Shown: positions 37,062 to 47,500, numbered from the stretch's first letter. The stretch is DNA of 64,000 nucleotides from Exiguobacterium mexicanum (GCF_005960665.1 NZ_CP040676.1:2481001-2545000); one strand, 5' to 3'. Translations and numbers: made by a program. The notes: generated from the sequence alone by a model not told the origin.

Positions 37062-38498
37062 ATGCTAGCAATGTCCGATATCAATTGTATCAAATATCTG
37101 AGAAACCACAAATCACATTCGATCAATCGAATCGCTAAAAATCTAGACCTCAACTGGAGGACGGTAAAAAAATACGCGGATTCAGCTCAACTGCCGAGTG
37201 AAACCATTCGCCCCAAGAGAGGCATGATGTACGGAACGAAATGGGGCGAGATGGTCGAGGATTGGTTGACCGAGGATCAAATGCTTCAGAAAAAGTTAAG
37301 ACGAACGAATAAAAAGCTTTATGAAACGCTGGTGGCGAACGGATTCGAGGGTTCTTACCGGACGGTCTGCAATTTCATCAAGAGCTGGCATATGACGAGC
37401 GAGGAGGAAAACGACACAAGGCAAGAACGATTGCAACACCCTCCGGGTGAGGCACAGGTAGATTTCGGGACGATGGAAGTCGTCAAAGATAGTCATGCGG
37501 TCGATGTAAAATGCCTCGTCATGAGCCTGCCCTTCAGTAACCGCACAGCAGCTGTCGCCCTGCCCGCAGAAAACCAAGAGTGCTTTTTGACGGGACTCAA
37601 AATGCTTTTTGAAGAAATCGGTGGTGTACCGCAACAGCTCAGAATCGATAATCTCCCCGCCGCAGTCATCCAACCACGAACGACAAAAGAAGAGGCGATC
37701 TATACAGATGCTTTCCTGCAGTTCATGGCACATTACGGCTTCCAAGTTCAAAGCTGTAATCCTTACAGAGGTAACGAGAAAGGAAGTGTCGAGAACAAGG
37801 TAGGATACGTTCGGTACAATTTTCTTGTCCCAGCCCCTGTCATGCATGATTACGATTCGACGAACCGGCAACTCGCAGCTTCCCTACGGGATGACATGGA
37901 GAGAGTGCATTACGAAAAGCATGTGCTGATCCGTGAGTTGTTCGAAGAAGAGCAGAGACATCTATTGCGATTGCCGCAAGAAGACTTCCCCGTCTTCAAA
38001 GAAGAACTGTTCAAGGTGAACAAGTACGGCGAAATAACGATCGATAAGACGAAAGTCTTGATCCCTTCAGGGGCTCGTCATGGGCAAGTACGCGCCATCT
38101 TAAGGTGGGATTCGATGAAGATTCTCTCACTTCACGGAGAAATCCTCTACGAAGAAAAACGTCCCTACATGATGACAAAGCGTGCGCTCCCATGGGAAAA
38201 CATCATCAGCACTTGGCACAAGAAGCCGAGAAGCTTCGGGCACTCCCGTTATTCCGAATATCTGCCGGGTAGAATCAAAGAGTACCTGGGCGTACCCAAC
38301 TTACTCGTTCGGCAGGAAAGACTGGCCTGGATCCGAGCCAAGCTCGCACTCTATCCAATCCTCGAGATCAATGAACGCCTATACGAGCTACTGAGCGAGG
38401 ACGACGATCCAGCCGTGGTTGAGGACCATCCTTATGATGTGGATTGGAGCAAGTACGATAGCCTGAATCGGCCTTGGGGAGAAGGTGGTGCAGTATGA
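37062..38498 (+). CDS. istA: IS21-family transposase IstA
   Basis: The 478-aa DDE transposase has an N-terminal helix-turn-helix (INRIAKNLDLNWRTVKKY) and a catalytic core with Asp in GEAQVDFGTMEV, Asp in QLRIDNLPAAV and Glu in KGSVENKVGYVR. A C-terminal DNA-binding domain follows. In-frame ATGs lie at 37053, 37062 and 37071; 37062 has GGAG 9 nt upstream. Its stop overlaps the istB start (ATGA), the usual IS21 coupling. The gene looks intact, so the element is probably active. Confidence 0.9.
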   Translation: MLAMSDINCIKYLRNHKSHSINRIAKNLDLNWRTVKKYADSAQLPSETIRPKRGMMYGTKWGEMVEDWLTEDQMLQKKLRRTNKKLYETLVANGFEGSYRTVCNFIKSWHMTSEEENDTRQERLQHPPGEAQVDFGTMEVVKDSHAVDVKCLVMSLPFSNRTAAVALPAENQECFLTGLKMLFEEIGGVPQQLRIDNLPAAVIQPRTTKEEAIYTDAFLQFMAHYGFQVQSCNPYRGNEKGSVENKVGYVRYNFLVPAPVMHDYDSTNRQLAASLRDDMERVHYEKHVLIRELFEEEQRHLLRLPQEDFPVFKEELFKVNKYGEITIDKTKVLIPSGARHGQVRAILRWDSMKILSLHGEILYEEKRPYMMTKRALPWENIISTWHKKPRSFGHSRYSEYLPGRIKEYLGVPNLLVRQERLAWIRAKLALYPILEINERLYELLSEDDDPAVVEDHPYDVDWSKYDSLNRPWGEGGAV

Positions 38499-39211
38499 GC
38501 CTAAAAGAAATGTGCAAATCGCTCCGCCTTGCCTATGTCGCTGAAATCTATGAATCGATTCCAACGGAATCCCCTGAAAAGTTTCTCACGGAGCTTTTCT
38601 CGATGGAAATGCGCCTCCGCGAGGAAGCGAAAGCGCAACGGTTAATCAAAAAGGCAAAATTCATCAACAATAAGTCACTAGACGACTATCATTGGGGCAA
38701 TCACATCTACTTCCCAAAGCATTTAGATAAGGACGAACTGACCTCACTGAATTTCGTCGAGCACTCACAGAACGTCGTTCTGACAGGGTCCCCGGGTACA
38801 GGAAAGACCCATTTGGCCATCGGGCTCGGGAGAGAAGCTTGTCACAAAGGTTATGAGGTGAGGTTCTTCCGGGTCTCTGAACTCGTCGAGCAACTTAACA
38901 AGGCCTGGCGGGATGGAAAACTAGGCAACTTCCATTCTCGTCTCGAGTCGGCAGATATGATTATTTTAGATGAGATGGGATATCTCCCTCTCACAAAAGA
39001 ATCTGCGGAACTTCTGTTTCATCTCATCACCGACTGGTACGAGCGAAAGAGCCTGATCATCACATCCAACCTTGAGTTCAGCCGATGGAATCGCATCTTT
39101 GGCGACGCGCGCTTGACTGCGGCACTCGTCGATCGCGTCATCCATCACGCTCACATACTAAACTTTACAGGTGACAGTTATCGTGTCACGCATGCGTTGT
39201 CGAAACACTAA
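38495..39211 (+). CDS. istB: IS21-family helper ATPase IstB
   Basis: This 238-aa AAA+ ATPase helps IstA to choose and capture the target. Walker A is TGSPGTGKTHLAIGL and Walker B is MIILDEMGYLP; the C-terminal sensor region contains RLTAALVDRVIHHAHIL. The ATG at 38495 overlaps the istA stop by 3 bases (ATGA) and has GGTGG upstream. An earlier start inside istA is unlikely. Intact. Confidence 0.92.
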   Translation: MSLKEMCKSLRLAYVAEIYESIPTESPEKFLTELFSMEMRLREEAKAQRLIKKAKFINNKSLDDYHWGNHIYFPKHLDKDELTSLNFVEHSQNVVLTGSPGTGKTHLAIGLGREACHKGYEVRFFRVSELVEQLNKAWRDGKLGNFHSRLESADMIILDEMGYLPLTKESAELLFHLITDWYERKSLIITSNLEFSRWNRIFGDARLTAALVDRVIHHAHILNFTGDSYRVTHALSKH

Positions 39212-39276
39212 AACCCAGCTGGCAAAGTTCTGTACTTTTTGTTGCATTATTGTGCACATTTGTATTGCAAAATACA

Positions 39277-39656
39277 ATTAGTTGCTCTTCATTTATTTTA
39301 AAAGTTTTTTTCAAAGATATTTCACTATTAAATTCTTGATAATTTTTCAAAGGTACTGTATAAAAAATATCGCAGTAATCGTATTTAGGGTGAGGAGCAG
39401 GTGTGCTTACAACATTACATTTACTCACAGCAACAGAATGACCTATGAATTTCATTTCATCTTTGTTTTTCGAAACGCCTTTAACGAGATGGAGTATTAT
39501 ATCACCCTTCTCTACTTCAAGCAGAGACTCCCAATATGCAGATTTTGTTGTTGCTGTACTATTTTTATATGCTGGACTCCATAGCATTTTTGAAAACTTG
39601 AAACCCTCTCTTATACCTTGTTCTTTACTGAGATCTCTCATTTCAACCCAAAGCAT
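39277..39656 (-). pseudogene. 5' part of an IS21-split two-domain HNH endonuclease gene
   Basis: The start ATG at 39656 has GAGGTG 6 nt upstream. The 126 codons before the insertion encode a compact alpha/beta domain (YWESLLEVEKGDIILHLVKGV, MKFIGHSVAVSKC) that resembles PUA/EVE-like domains used to read modified bases. After removal of the IS the frame runs on into the HNH part at 36267-36911, giving 339 aa in total. An EVE-like plus HNH layout suggests a modification-dependent (type IV) restriction enzyme; this is inference. It is the last gene of the minus-strand defence operon, 72 nt after the HIRAN gene. Confidence 0.75.
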
Positions 39657-39728
39657 ACAAGTCACCTCAAAATTAAGTTTAGAGTGCAGACAACTCAGTT
39701 GAATTCTCGTGTTTTAGGAATATCCGTT

Positions 39729-40241
39729 TTACAGAGAGTAAACACGAATCTCTAAACCCCTTGGATAACTCACCCCCGTTTTTTGTATTATTTCAGCTTT
39801 AAGACTTATCCGCCTATCCATTAAAGGAGCCAATTCTTTTGCAGTTTCTCTTGGAATCCAACCTAAACTACGATTTTTACTATCGTACACATTAATAGCA
39901 TTTTTATCGTGAGGATTGCGAGGCTCTCTTTTCAATTTTATATTTTCACTTATCTTTGTTTCAGCTATTAATTTCTGCCTACCTTCAAAAGTAACACCAG
40001 CTAACCTTATAATTCTATTAACTTTTCTCTTATGAACTTTCAAAGTTGGCGTTTGAGGTTCCTTTTTATCATGAAGAACGGGAGTTGTATTCTTATTGTA
40101 CTTTTCATCTCGATTAGTCCGCGTCGTATTATCGCTCAAACTCTTTGTGTTTACTGCCTTTGCTTGATTCAATCTTTTTTTCTTTCGTCTATCTTCAAGA
40201 AAAAGTATTACTAGGACTGCAACGACAATAAACTCTAACAT
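39729..40241 (-). CDS. membrane-anchored HIRAN-domain protein
   Basis: The 170-aa product has an N-terminal hydrophobic segment (MLEFIVVAVLVILFLEDRRKKKR), a charged linker of about 60 residues, and a HIRAN domain (about 80-170). The HIRAN core reads VTFEGRQKLIAE, REPRNPHDKNAINVYDSKNRSLGWIPRETAKEL. HIRAN domains bind DNA 3' ends or damaged DNA and are usually fused to helicases or nucleases. A single-pass membrane anchor is unusual and suggests DNA sensing at the membrane. The start at 40241 has GAGGTG 6 nt upstream. It lies 41 nt after the SF1 helicase gene on the same strand. Confidence 0.75.
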   Translation of the reverse strand: MLEFIVVAVLVILFLEDRRKKKRLNQAKAVNTKSLSDNTTRTNRDEKYNKNTTPVLHDKKEPQTPTLKVHKRKVNRIIRLAGVTFEGRQKLIAETKISENIKLKREPRNPHDKNAINVYDSKNRSLGWIPRETAKELAPLMDRRISLKAEIIQKTGVSYPRGLEIRVYSL

Positions 40242-40282
40242 TTTTTCCACCTCATTGAAAAATATGTTTACCACAAGTATCG

Positions 40283-41707
40283 TTAATACGAAACGTGGTT
40301 GTAAGTTCCGATTTCAAATTCCTCTATAAAACGACTCATCTTGTTACCATATCCAGTAATGAACAATCTAGTCTTCGCTCGCGTCATCGACACGTACAAG
40401 AGTCTTCTTTCTACCTGGATAGCGTCCTCAACTTCCTCTTCCGCTTCTGCTCTTTTAAGACTCGGTAAATTTTTATCTGTGAAACGTGGAATAATGACTA
40501 CATCAAACTCAAGTCCTTTTGCGGAATGCATCGTTACGAACTTCACTCCAGGTGTTAAGCAACTTCCGTTTTCTTTTTCAATATGCTCATGAGGAATGCC
40601 ATAAGGCATCATCCCCTTAAGCTTCTTGAGGTGCATTTTATGTCGGCATAAAACACCGATAGTGATATCTTTATCTGATGTCTTATTCCACAGCTCTCGA
40701 ACAAGCCTCAGGATACCTTCATATTCTTCTTCGTGCTTGCCATACTGATGAATTTCTGGTAAAAAACCACTACTCTTTTTAGGTACGATTAGCTCTTCAC
40801 GGGTCTCTTCACTGTTTTTTGAAGAGTTACTATTCAAATCTTTGTTGTAAAGCGGGCGTGCCATTGTGACGATTTCCTGACATGATCGATGCATCTCTTC
40901 TAAATGTTTTGTCCGTCCGCCGACAATGTTGATTCCGACACTTTTCCAAGTGAAATCTGTCTTATAAATACGTTGACCAATATCCGCAGAAATGATTAGA
41001 CTCTTCGGATTTAACTCTCTCAAGACAATGAGTTGAACTTGTGTTAAGTCTTGCGCTTCATCAATCATCACGTATTCATAGGATTCTTTTGTTTTAACAA
41101 TATTAAGATTTTGATGAATTTGAATGCCATACTCATCGAAAGGAATGATAGATGCCATCGCTAAATTTTTATCGAACTGTTCCATGAAGGTGTATACTTC
41201 TTTTCGGTCGGATTGCTGAAGGCTGACCATCCGTCCGCTTCGTCGTACGTTCAAATACTCTTCCTCAGAGACGATACCTTTCCCTTTGATCCATTCAATC
41301 TCGTCTTTTAAAAATGATTTGAATTTGTCATCACTGTAAAAACGATGATCTTTCGTTTTCTGATTCTCATAACAGTTATCGAAAATCTTATCCACTTGAT
41401 AAGAAGAGGAAGAAAAATTCCCTTTAATCTGTCTCAAATATTTGGATGCCCAAGAATGAAAGGTTCGCACTTCTAAATTACCTTGGCTATATCCTCTGTC
41501 CGCTAAATATTTCTGGGCATAGGCGGCCAACGTCTTGTTATACGTAATCAACAAAATTTTAGCATTTTGATTTGATTGTAAAATTTTTTCAATCTTCATT
41601 AAGAGAACAGTTGTCTTCCCACTACCTGGTGCTCCCTTGATTAACACGTGCTCTGCTTGAAAATTGATTGCGTCATTTTGCTGCTTTGTAACGGTGATTT
41701 TAACCAT
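40283..41707 (-). CDS. short UvrD/Rep-type superfamily 1 helicase
   Basis: The 474-aa protein has all main SF1A motifs in a small frame: Walker A KGAPGSGKTTVLL (about residues 24-36), motif Ia (LLITYNKTLAAYA), Walker B MIDEAQDLTQVQ, motif III (ISADIGQRIY), motif IV (MHRSCQEI), motif V (TMHSAKGLEFDVVII) and motif VI (RRLLYVSMTRAKTRLF). It is shorter than UvrD or Rep because accessory domains 1B and 2B are small. Such short helicases occur in defence loci. The start has GGAGTG 5 nt upstream and lies 15 nt after the small 64-aa gene. Confidence 0.85.
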   Translation of the reverse strand: MVKITVTKQQNDAINFQAEHVLIKGAPGSGKTTVLLMKIEKILQSNQNAKILLITYNKTLAAYAQKYLADRGYSQGNLEVRTFHSWASKYLRQIKGNFSSSSYQVDKIFDNCYENQKTKDHRFYSDDKFKSFLKDEIEWIKGKGIVSEEEYLNVRRSGRMVSLQQSDRKEVYTFMEQFDKNLAMASIIPFDEYGIQIHQNLNIVKTKESYEYVMIDEAQDLTQVQLIVLRELNPKSLIISADIGQRIYKTDFTWKSVGINIVGGRTKHLEEMHRSCQEIVTMARPLYNKDLNSNSSKNSEETREELIVPKKSSGFLPEIHQYGKHEEEYEGILRLVRELWNKTSDKDITIGVLCRHKMHLKKLKGMMPYGIPHEHIEKENGSCLTPGVKFVTMHSAKGLEFDVVIIPRFTDKNLPSLKRAEAEEEVEDAIQVERRLLYVSMTRAKTRLFITGYGNKMSRFIEEFEIGTYNHVSY

Positions 41708-41722
41708 GTGATCACTCCATCT

Positions 41723-41917
41723 TTAAAAAAAGTCGTCTTCAAAAAAACTCTTGCGTCTTTGTTCCTCTAATTCTTGTTCCTGCTTTTTCAAAACACTTAA
41801 ATCGGTGATTTCCTGTCGAATTCCTTGTGGCTCCCTCTTCACAAGAGGTATCATCCATGTCGATATGAACTCTTGACTCAAGGTTTCGAACTTTTCTCGA
41901 TTCCTATTTTTCATCAT
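41723..41917 (-). CDS. small charged protein between the AddB-like and helicase genes
   Basis: The 64-aa product is rich in Lys, Arg, Glu and Gln, with a likely helical C-terminal half (LKKQEQELEEQRRKSF) and an acidic, aromatic tail (FFEDDFF). Its ATG lies inside the end of the AddB-like gene (14-bp overlap), and 15 nt separate it from the next gene, so it is clearly part of the operon. It could be an adaptor or inhibitor of the helicases. I recognise no family. Confidence 0.55.
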   Translation of the reverse strand: MMKNRNREKFETLSQEFISTWMIPLVKREPQGIRQEITDLSVLKKQEQELEEQRRKSFFEDDFF

Positions 41918-44522
41918 CAATCGCGTAATGCCCCTCTCGACATATCTCTAGAAACTCACAAAAGCGACAATGGTTTCCAGGGTTAGCCAGACTATCGACA
42001 GATTGCTCTGGCTTCTTGTAAAAAAGCCTAAAGTCTTTTAAAGAACCGTTATAACTGACTTCGTCTATTTCATAGCGAGGATTTCGATATCGATTTGATT
42101 TCTGTTTAACTTCCTCCAAAATCAACTTCCGGTATGCTCCGCTAAGCTGTGGGAACAAATACGAAAGGTACATCTCAGTTTTACCCCAATCATTAAGCAC
42201 GTGGTAAACACTTTTAAGCATTTTTTTATAGAGTAGCTGCTGATGGAATCGGGACGAATAAGTTCCAAAATCATTCAGGATATAAGAAAATGTAGCGCGT
42301 TGCGGACATTGATTGGTCTCATCTTGTAACAGTCGATGCTCAAAATCTGGAAAGACGATGTCGTCGCTCCACGTAGATAGATTAAATTCTTCATCTTCTA
42401 GTTCTGGAAGTTCTTTGTTGAACCCAGCAACTTTGAAATAGTGAGCCATATCTAATTCGTAGCCTGTTTCTAAATTCCTCACGTACGAAACCCTTACGTC
42501 ATCTGCGCCAATCAACAACGTATACAACAAATATCTGGTTATGGCCCCGGATAGGTTCTTCAACTCTTTGAAAAGGTGCATCTCTGACCTTGAGACGCTC
42601 AATTCATCGATTGTTTTACTTGAAAGTGGCCAGATTTTATATTTGGTGCTCATCGGTAATGCATCCGCATCAATGAAACCGAGGTGAACATTTCGCTTTT
42701 GCTTGAACGCCATCCCATCTGCGACAAAGAGCGCCCCAACCCTGTCTATCATCTCGTCTTCGTCATCATAGCTTTGAAGTCCCGACTGCAGATAAAAACG
42801 TAAACCATCCATGATGTCTAATAATGAGAACTTCAAAGTCTCATCTTTCAATTCTTCAAACTTCATCATCAAGTCTTTTAACAGGATCACTTCTTCTTCC
42901 TGACGCTTCTCTTCAGCCGAGATACTGACATAGGTTTTGAGTTTTTCAAGATGTTCTCCAATTTTCACATCAGTTTTTACTTCGAAGAGTTCATGAACCA
43001 TTCGACCAATCATAAGGAGTCCCTGTTGTATCACTTTCATATCTTCAATGCTTACTTTGAAATAAGAAAGTTGCTCAAGAGGCCTGCCATGGAGGCGATG
43101 GACACGTCCTGCAGGTAAAGGACGGAGTGATTCCCATCTCATCTTCTCTTCTATCAAGAAATTTATCTTTTCAAGCCACTCTTCTATCGTCAAAAATTGA
43201 GCATCTCGTCCATCAAGAAATCCTTCGCCGAGATAAAAGTAAGGGAGGAGTTGGTCTAACTGTTTTGTATACATGGACATGTTGATTTTGGAACCATCTA
43301 TTCCATCGACATAAAGATGTCCACTATTAAATAGTCTTTGTAATACATCTGGTCTTAATATCTTTTCGATAACTGAAGAATTATGGTGCGGTGTCTTCTG
43401 TTCTGTGTACAAGTTGTGCAGTTCGAATAGGAAACGGCCAATCGGATAATCGATTAATGAGGGCGCTTTTTTTTCAATTAACCCAGCATAATACAACTGT
43501 TCTCTTATTTCCCCGCCTCGACAAGAAATGAAGTGCTCATACTTGTGATCTTTTTCGCGCTCTCGAATTTCCCGTTCTTTTGAGAGGAACTCTAACATAT
43601 TCGAATATACGGTCACTTTTCCTGATTCGGTTTCTGTGAACGAATGAAAACGACGACCCTCGAGTCCCGCTAACAGCTGTACCGAGTAAGGATGTTGCAC
43701 AGCTGATTCGTTGAACGAAGCCGACCACGATACTTTTTCTTTCCATAAAAATCGTTCTACCGTTTCGTAGGTGTGAGGTAGGAGTTCATCATAATAATTC
43801 ACGAATATCAATTCAAATTGTTGTTCTAAGTGCTTGAAGAAATACTCCTGTAGCGGGGTAATGAAGTAAAAACCATGTAAGACTATCTTTCCTTTACTTA
43901 ATGATGCCTCAACCCTATTGTTAATCTGATCGTCTTCGCCAATATTAAATTGATGAAGATTATTCTTGGCTTTCGCATTCTGCCGCAAGAACTCTTTTAT
44001 GAGCTGAGGGAAATACTCGGGATTTGATTGTAGTTGCTCTTCCCATGCAATCGGTCGAATATCATCATGCATTTCACTCATGATGTCATGTAGCAATGAC
44101 TCTTCATCACTTTTATCAACGAGAGTTGAAAACAGATTGTCTAACCGCAACTCTTTTAACAATCGGATAGTATAAATCAGTTCTTTCCTGTTTTTTTCGA
44201 ATGAGAGAATATGTTTCCTCATTCGAACGTCAGCTTGCGACGAAGACTCCCATCTAGTTCTAAGAACCTGTGAAATCTCTAAGTATTGACGCATTTGATT
44301 CTTTTGACTACTCCACGCCTGGCCTTGTAACGCTTCTAACAATGGATTGATTGTTAAAAGAGGTGCTTTTAACCATTGATATATTTTTAGATTTTCATTA
44401 ATTGATTCATGAAGCGTGGGTGTCGCCGTGATATGGAGAACATCGTTATATTGTGTTTGAAACTTCGAGTCCTTCCATGTCAAGTCACTTGGCACCCGGT
44501 AAGTCAGTACCTGTCTATTCAT
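41904..44522 (-). CDS. AddB-like Fe-S protein without recognisable nuclease motifs
   Basis: The 872-aa product resembles AddB/RecB-type nuclease subunits in its layout. It has a predicted four-cysteine Fe-S clamp: Cys739 in NQCPQRATF and the terminal C852-X2-C855-X5-C861, the same C-X2-C-X5-C spacing as in AddB. Between them are only 112 residues, and I find no GxxDRxD or D/ExK motif, so the nuclease may be lost. No Walker A motif is seen either. Its start overlaps the end of the AddA-like gene by 8 bp. It probably pairs with that helicase as an AddAB-like complex with a changed job. Confidence 0.65.
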   Translation of the reverse strand: MNRQVLTYRVPSDLTWKDSKFQTQYNDVLHITATPTLHESINENLKIYQWLKAPLLTINPLLEALQGQAWSSQKNQMRQYLEISQVLRTRWESSSQADVRMRKHILSFEKNRKELIYTIRLLKELRLDNLFSTLVDKSDEESLLHDIMSEMHDDIRPIAWEEQLQSNPEYFPQLIKEFLRQNAKAKNNLHQFNIGEDDQINNRVEASLSKGKIVLHGFYFITPLQEYFFKHLEQQFELIFVNYYDELLPHTYETVERFLWKEKVSWSASFNESAVQHPYSVQLLAGLEGRRFHSFTETESGKVTVYSNMLEFLSKEREIREREKDHKYEHFISCRGGEIREQLYYAGLIEKKAPSLIDYPIGRFLFELHNLYTEQKTPHHNSSVIEKILRPDVLQRLFNSGHLYVDGIDGSKINMSMYTKQLDQLLPYFYLGEGFLDGRDAQFLTIEEWLEKINFLIEEKMRWESLRPLPAGRVHRLHGRPLEQLSYFKVSIEDMKVIQQGLLMIGRMVHELFEVKTDVKIGEHLEKLKTYVSISAEEKRQEEEVILLKDLMMKFEELKDETLKFSLLDIMDGLRFYLQSGLQSYDDEDEMIDRVGALFVADGMAFKQKRNVHLGFIDADALPMSTKYKIWPLSSKTIDELSVSRSEMHLFKELKNLSGAITRYLLYTLLIGADDVRVSYVRNLETGYELDMAHYFKVAGFNKELPELEDEEFNLSTWSDDIVFPDFEHRLLQDETNQCPQRATFSYILNDFGTYSSRFHQQLLYKKMLKSVYHVLNDWGKTEMYLSYLFPQLSGAYRKLILEEVKQKSNRYRNPRYEIDEVSYNGSLKDFRLFYKKPEQSVDSLANPGNHCRFCEFLEICREGHYAIDDEK

Positions 44523-47500
44523 TTGATGTTTCCTTTCGTACAGCCATTCGTATCAATTTTTCCCACGTATCTTTATCCCATGTCCCTTTAGGTGTATGAG
44601 GTCGAGCAGCATTGATCCACAGCCGCTGCTCAGCTCGGGTCATCGCAACATAGAGCAGTCTTGTTTCTTCGTTTAACGTTTCTGTGATATCCTCAGCCTT
44701 TATCGTTTGGAAAGAGGCTGTGGTCACAACTTCATCCTCTTCCTTAAAGTGAAAAGCCAACACTTTTTCATGATCACTTAACCCTTTTGAAGTGAGAAGC
44801 ACTTTATGTCGATGGCCTTGTATCAAGCTTGAATTGGTAAACGGAATGAACACAGAGTGAAATTCGAGTCCTTTTGCTTTATGGACGGTCATCACTCGAA
44901 TGACTCTATCTCCTTTGATATCTTTTGCGTCGATATCGGCCTCATCCTCATCCCGATTAGTCGCCAATTGAATTTTCAACCAGTCATATAAAGCGACCGG
45001 ATTATTGACCTCGTTCTTCAAACGTTTGATTGCAATGTCTAAAACTTTATACAAATTTCTTTCGTACTGAATGAGTTCATGTGGTTGATACCCCTGTGCT
45101 CCCATGATTCGTTTATACGGGAGCTCCATCACAACGTTTTGAAGCACTTTGTAAAAAGGTTTGACTCGTACATCCTCTCTCGCCTTGTGCATCCACTGCC
45201 ATCTCTCGTCACCTAGAATCCGATTCATCTCTAAAGTAAGTCGGGCAATGTCCCCTTCATGCTGAATCAGATGATTGACATCAAAGGCGTCTTCGACGAA
45301 AGATGATTGATGAAGAGCAAAAAAGCTCTCCGGGCACCCCTCATTTTTTAATACGCGAATCAACAGAAGGAGGTCTTTGGCCGCCGATGATTTAAAGAGT
45401 CCCCCACCTACGGTAACTTCATATGTTAAATCATTTCGATTGTTCTTCTTTATATCTTTTAACAACTCTTTTATAGCTTGGGCCTCTTTGTTCTTTCGTA
45501 CCAAAATACCGAGTACCGATTGTTTTTTATCGTTTGATGGCAACGTGTCGTACATATGGAGAATGATGTCTTCGAGTTTAAGGTTTTTAGTTGTCGAAAT
45601 CTTTAAAATTTCTTCTTTATCGACCTCCGAAGATAGATAGGAAATCAGTCTACCCGTATCAATACCATTCTTCATCTCATTAGGTAAGCGACTGTTCTGC
45701 TTCCATACCTTGAACAGCCTTTCCATCTCTTCTAGTAACGATTTCGAACTCCGATAGTTAATCGTCAACTCATAAGAGAGAAAATCATTCTTTAGTCGTT
45801 TTAAACTCTCGAATGCTGTATGACTTGCCCCACGAAAACGATAAATTGCTTGCTTTATATCTCCCACTACAAACAACCTAGCTTTCAGTGAATTTGACAA
45901 AGACACGAGTAATTCGATTTGAGGGTCATCCGTATCTTGAAACTCGTCAACAAAGATGTAATCGATGGCAGGCTCTATCGTCAGTTGTCGGTTACCTTTG
46001 ACGACGGTCAGTAAATCTCGTTTTATGTCCGACAACGTGAGTGAATTGTCTCTCAGTTTCTCTTCCTTGATTCGCCTCGCCATGCGCTCAATCACGTACC
46101 GGGTCGCTTGCTGATACTTCATGTCTCTCGGACTGTCTTCTGCAGGGTCCCATTCAAGAGAATCACTATCCCCGCTCAGACCTTTTTTATCTAGCTCGCT
46201 TTGTACATACATGAAAAATTTAATCATTTTGTACTCTTCAACATCAGAAAAATAAGAAACCTCTTCCTCGTTAATCTCTTCTGTAAGGTACCTTGCAAAT
46301 TCTTCTCGAATGATTGTTTCTGTTCGATATTTGTACGATGCGACACCGACAGTATTTCCCCATCCCTCGACTACGCCTAATTGTTCGAACAAATACTTGG
46401 AGAAAGCGTCTATAGTCATGATTCTCATCCCATTGACTTGCTCCATCAAATCTAGATATTTAGTCAGGTTTGTAGTCTGATAATAGGATTGGAGACGTTC
46501 TTTAATTTTTTTTCGCATATGCGCCGCAGACTCTCGGGTGAACGTAATCATCACAATGGAATCTAGTCTGACGTCACTTGTATGAATCAAATACATGATT
46601 CGCGAAATCATAGTTGTTGTCTTCCCACTACCTGCGCCAGCATTCACTAAAATATCAGCAGTTGACGGTGCATGTTCGACGCGATACTGTCCCCAGTTGA
46701 ATCGGGGACTCAATTGATTATTTTCTATGTAACGTTCCTGGTTCGAAGATATCCGACCATCCTTAATCAAAAGCGTCTTATCAACTTCTTTAGAGAGCTC
46801 ATGCACTGTAAGATTTTTTTGGTTTTCTATAATTCTTGCATTTCTTGTCATAAGGTCAATCTTCGTCCCTTGTCTTGCCCATTTCTTCAGCTCGTTCATT
46901 CGATTATTTGAGAGCTCATTTTCAATCAATAAGATTGAATAGGGATTTTTTTCACAAGTGTCGGCGGTATCTTCGACTGTATAAGGTGACAATGATAAAA
47001 ACTGTTTTGGGACTACGGAAGAATCGATTTTATCCGGAGAGTCTTTCATAAAAACATCAATTATATGTTCAACATCAGCACGACTGTAAAGTTCATATGT
47101 TGTATTTCCATTTTTAATTCTTCTCTCTTGCGGTCTAGCAAATTTTCCACCCAACGGAAAATAATATTCTTTTATCCCCGACTGAATAGAACGCGTTTTG
47201 AGAGCGTTCACCATTTTTGAGGCTTTTCCATTTTCGGTTCCAGCAAATAACTGAATCCCCATAAAAATATCATCTTTTTTTACAATGACATCCAGCTTCA
47301 TCTGAAGATCTGCTTCTTCGTGGCTGATCACCTCATCAAAGTACCCGGATTCTTTGAGTAGAAGTGCGAAATGAAAATCTCGAACCAATCCTAGATATGC
47401 TGTGTGCGCTTCACTTCGAACATGATGTTTAATTAGCTCCAACTGATTAACATTTGATAAAACAGACGTAACGAAATACTCCGTATACTCTTCTACAGAA

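Larger units (their letters stand above)
36912..39276 (+). mobile_element. complete IS21-family insertion sequence
   Basis: The 2365-bp element carries istA and istB and begins with TG and ends with CA. The left end TGTGTAATGCAAAATAGGAG and the complement of the right end TGTATTTTGCAATACAAATG are imperfect inverted repeats, with further copies inside (TGCAAC...AAA...GTACA). A 5-bp direct repeat ATTAG (36907-36911 and 39277-39281) flanks it. Its limits are confirmed by the host gene: removing the element and one ATTAG restores an open frame through the junction QLITYYENNN. Confidence 0.9.

Noticed and set aside
39186-39665. A complete 159-aa gene right of the IS21
   Set aside because: Its last 30 codons are IS21 sequence; it is the 5' half of the split HNH gene.
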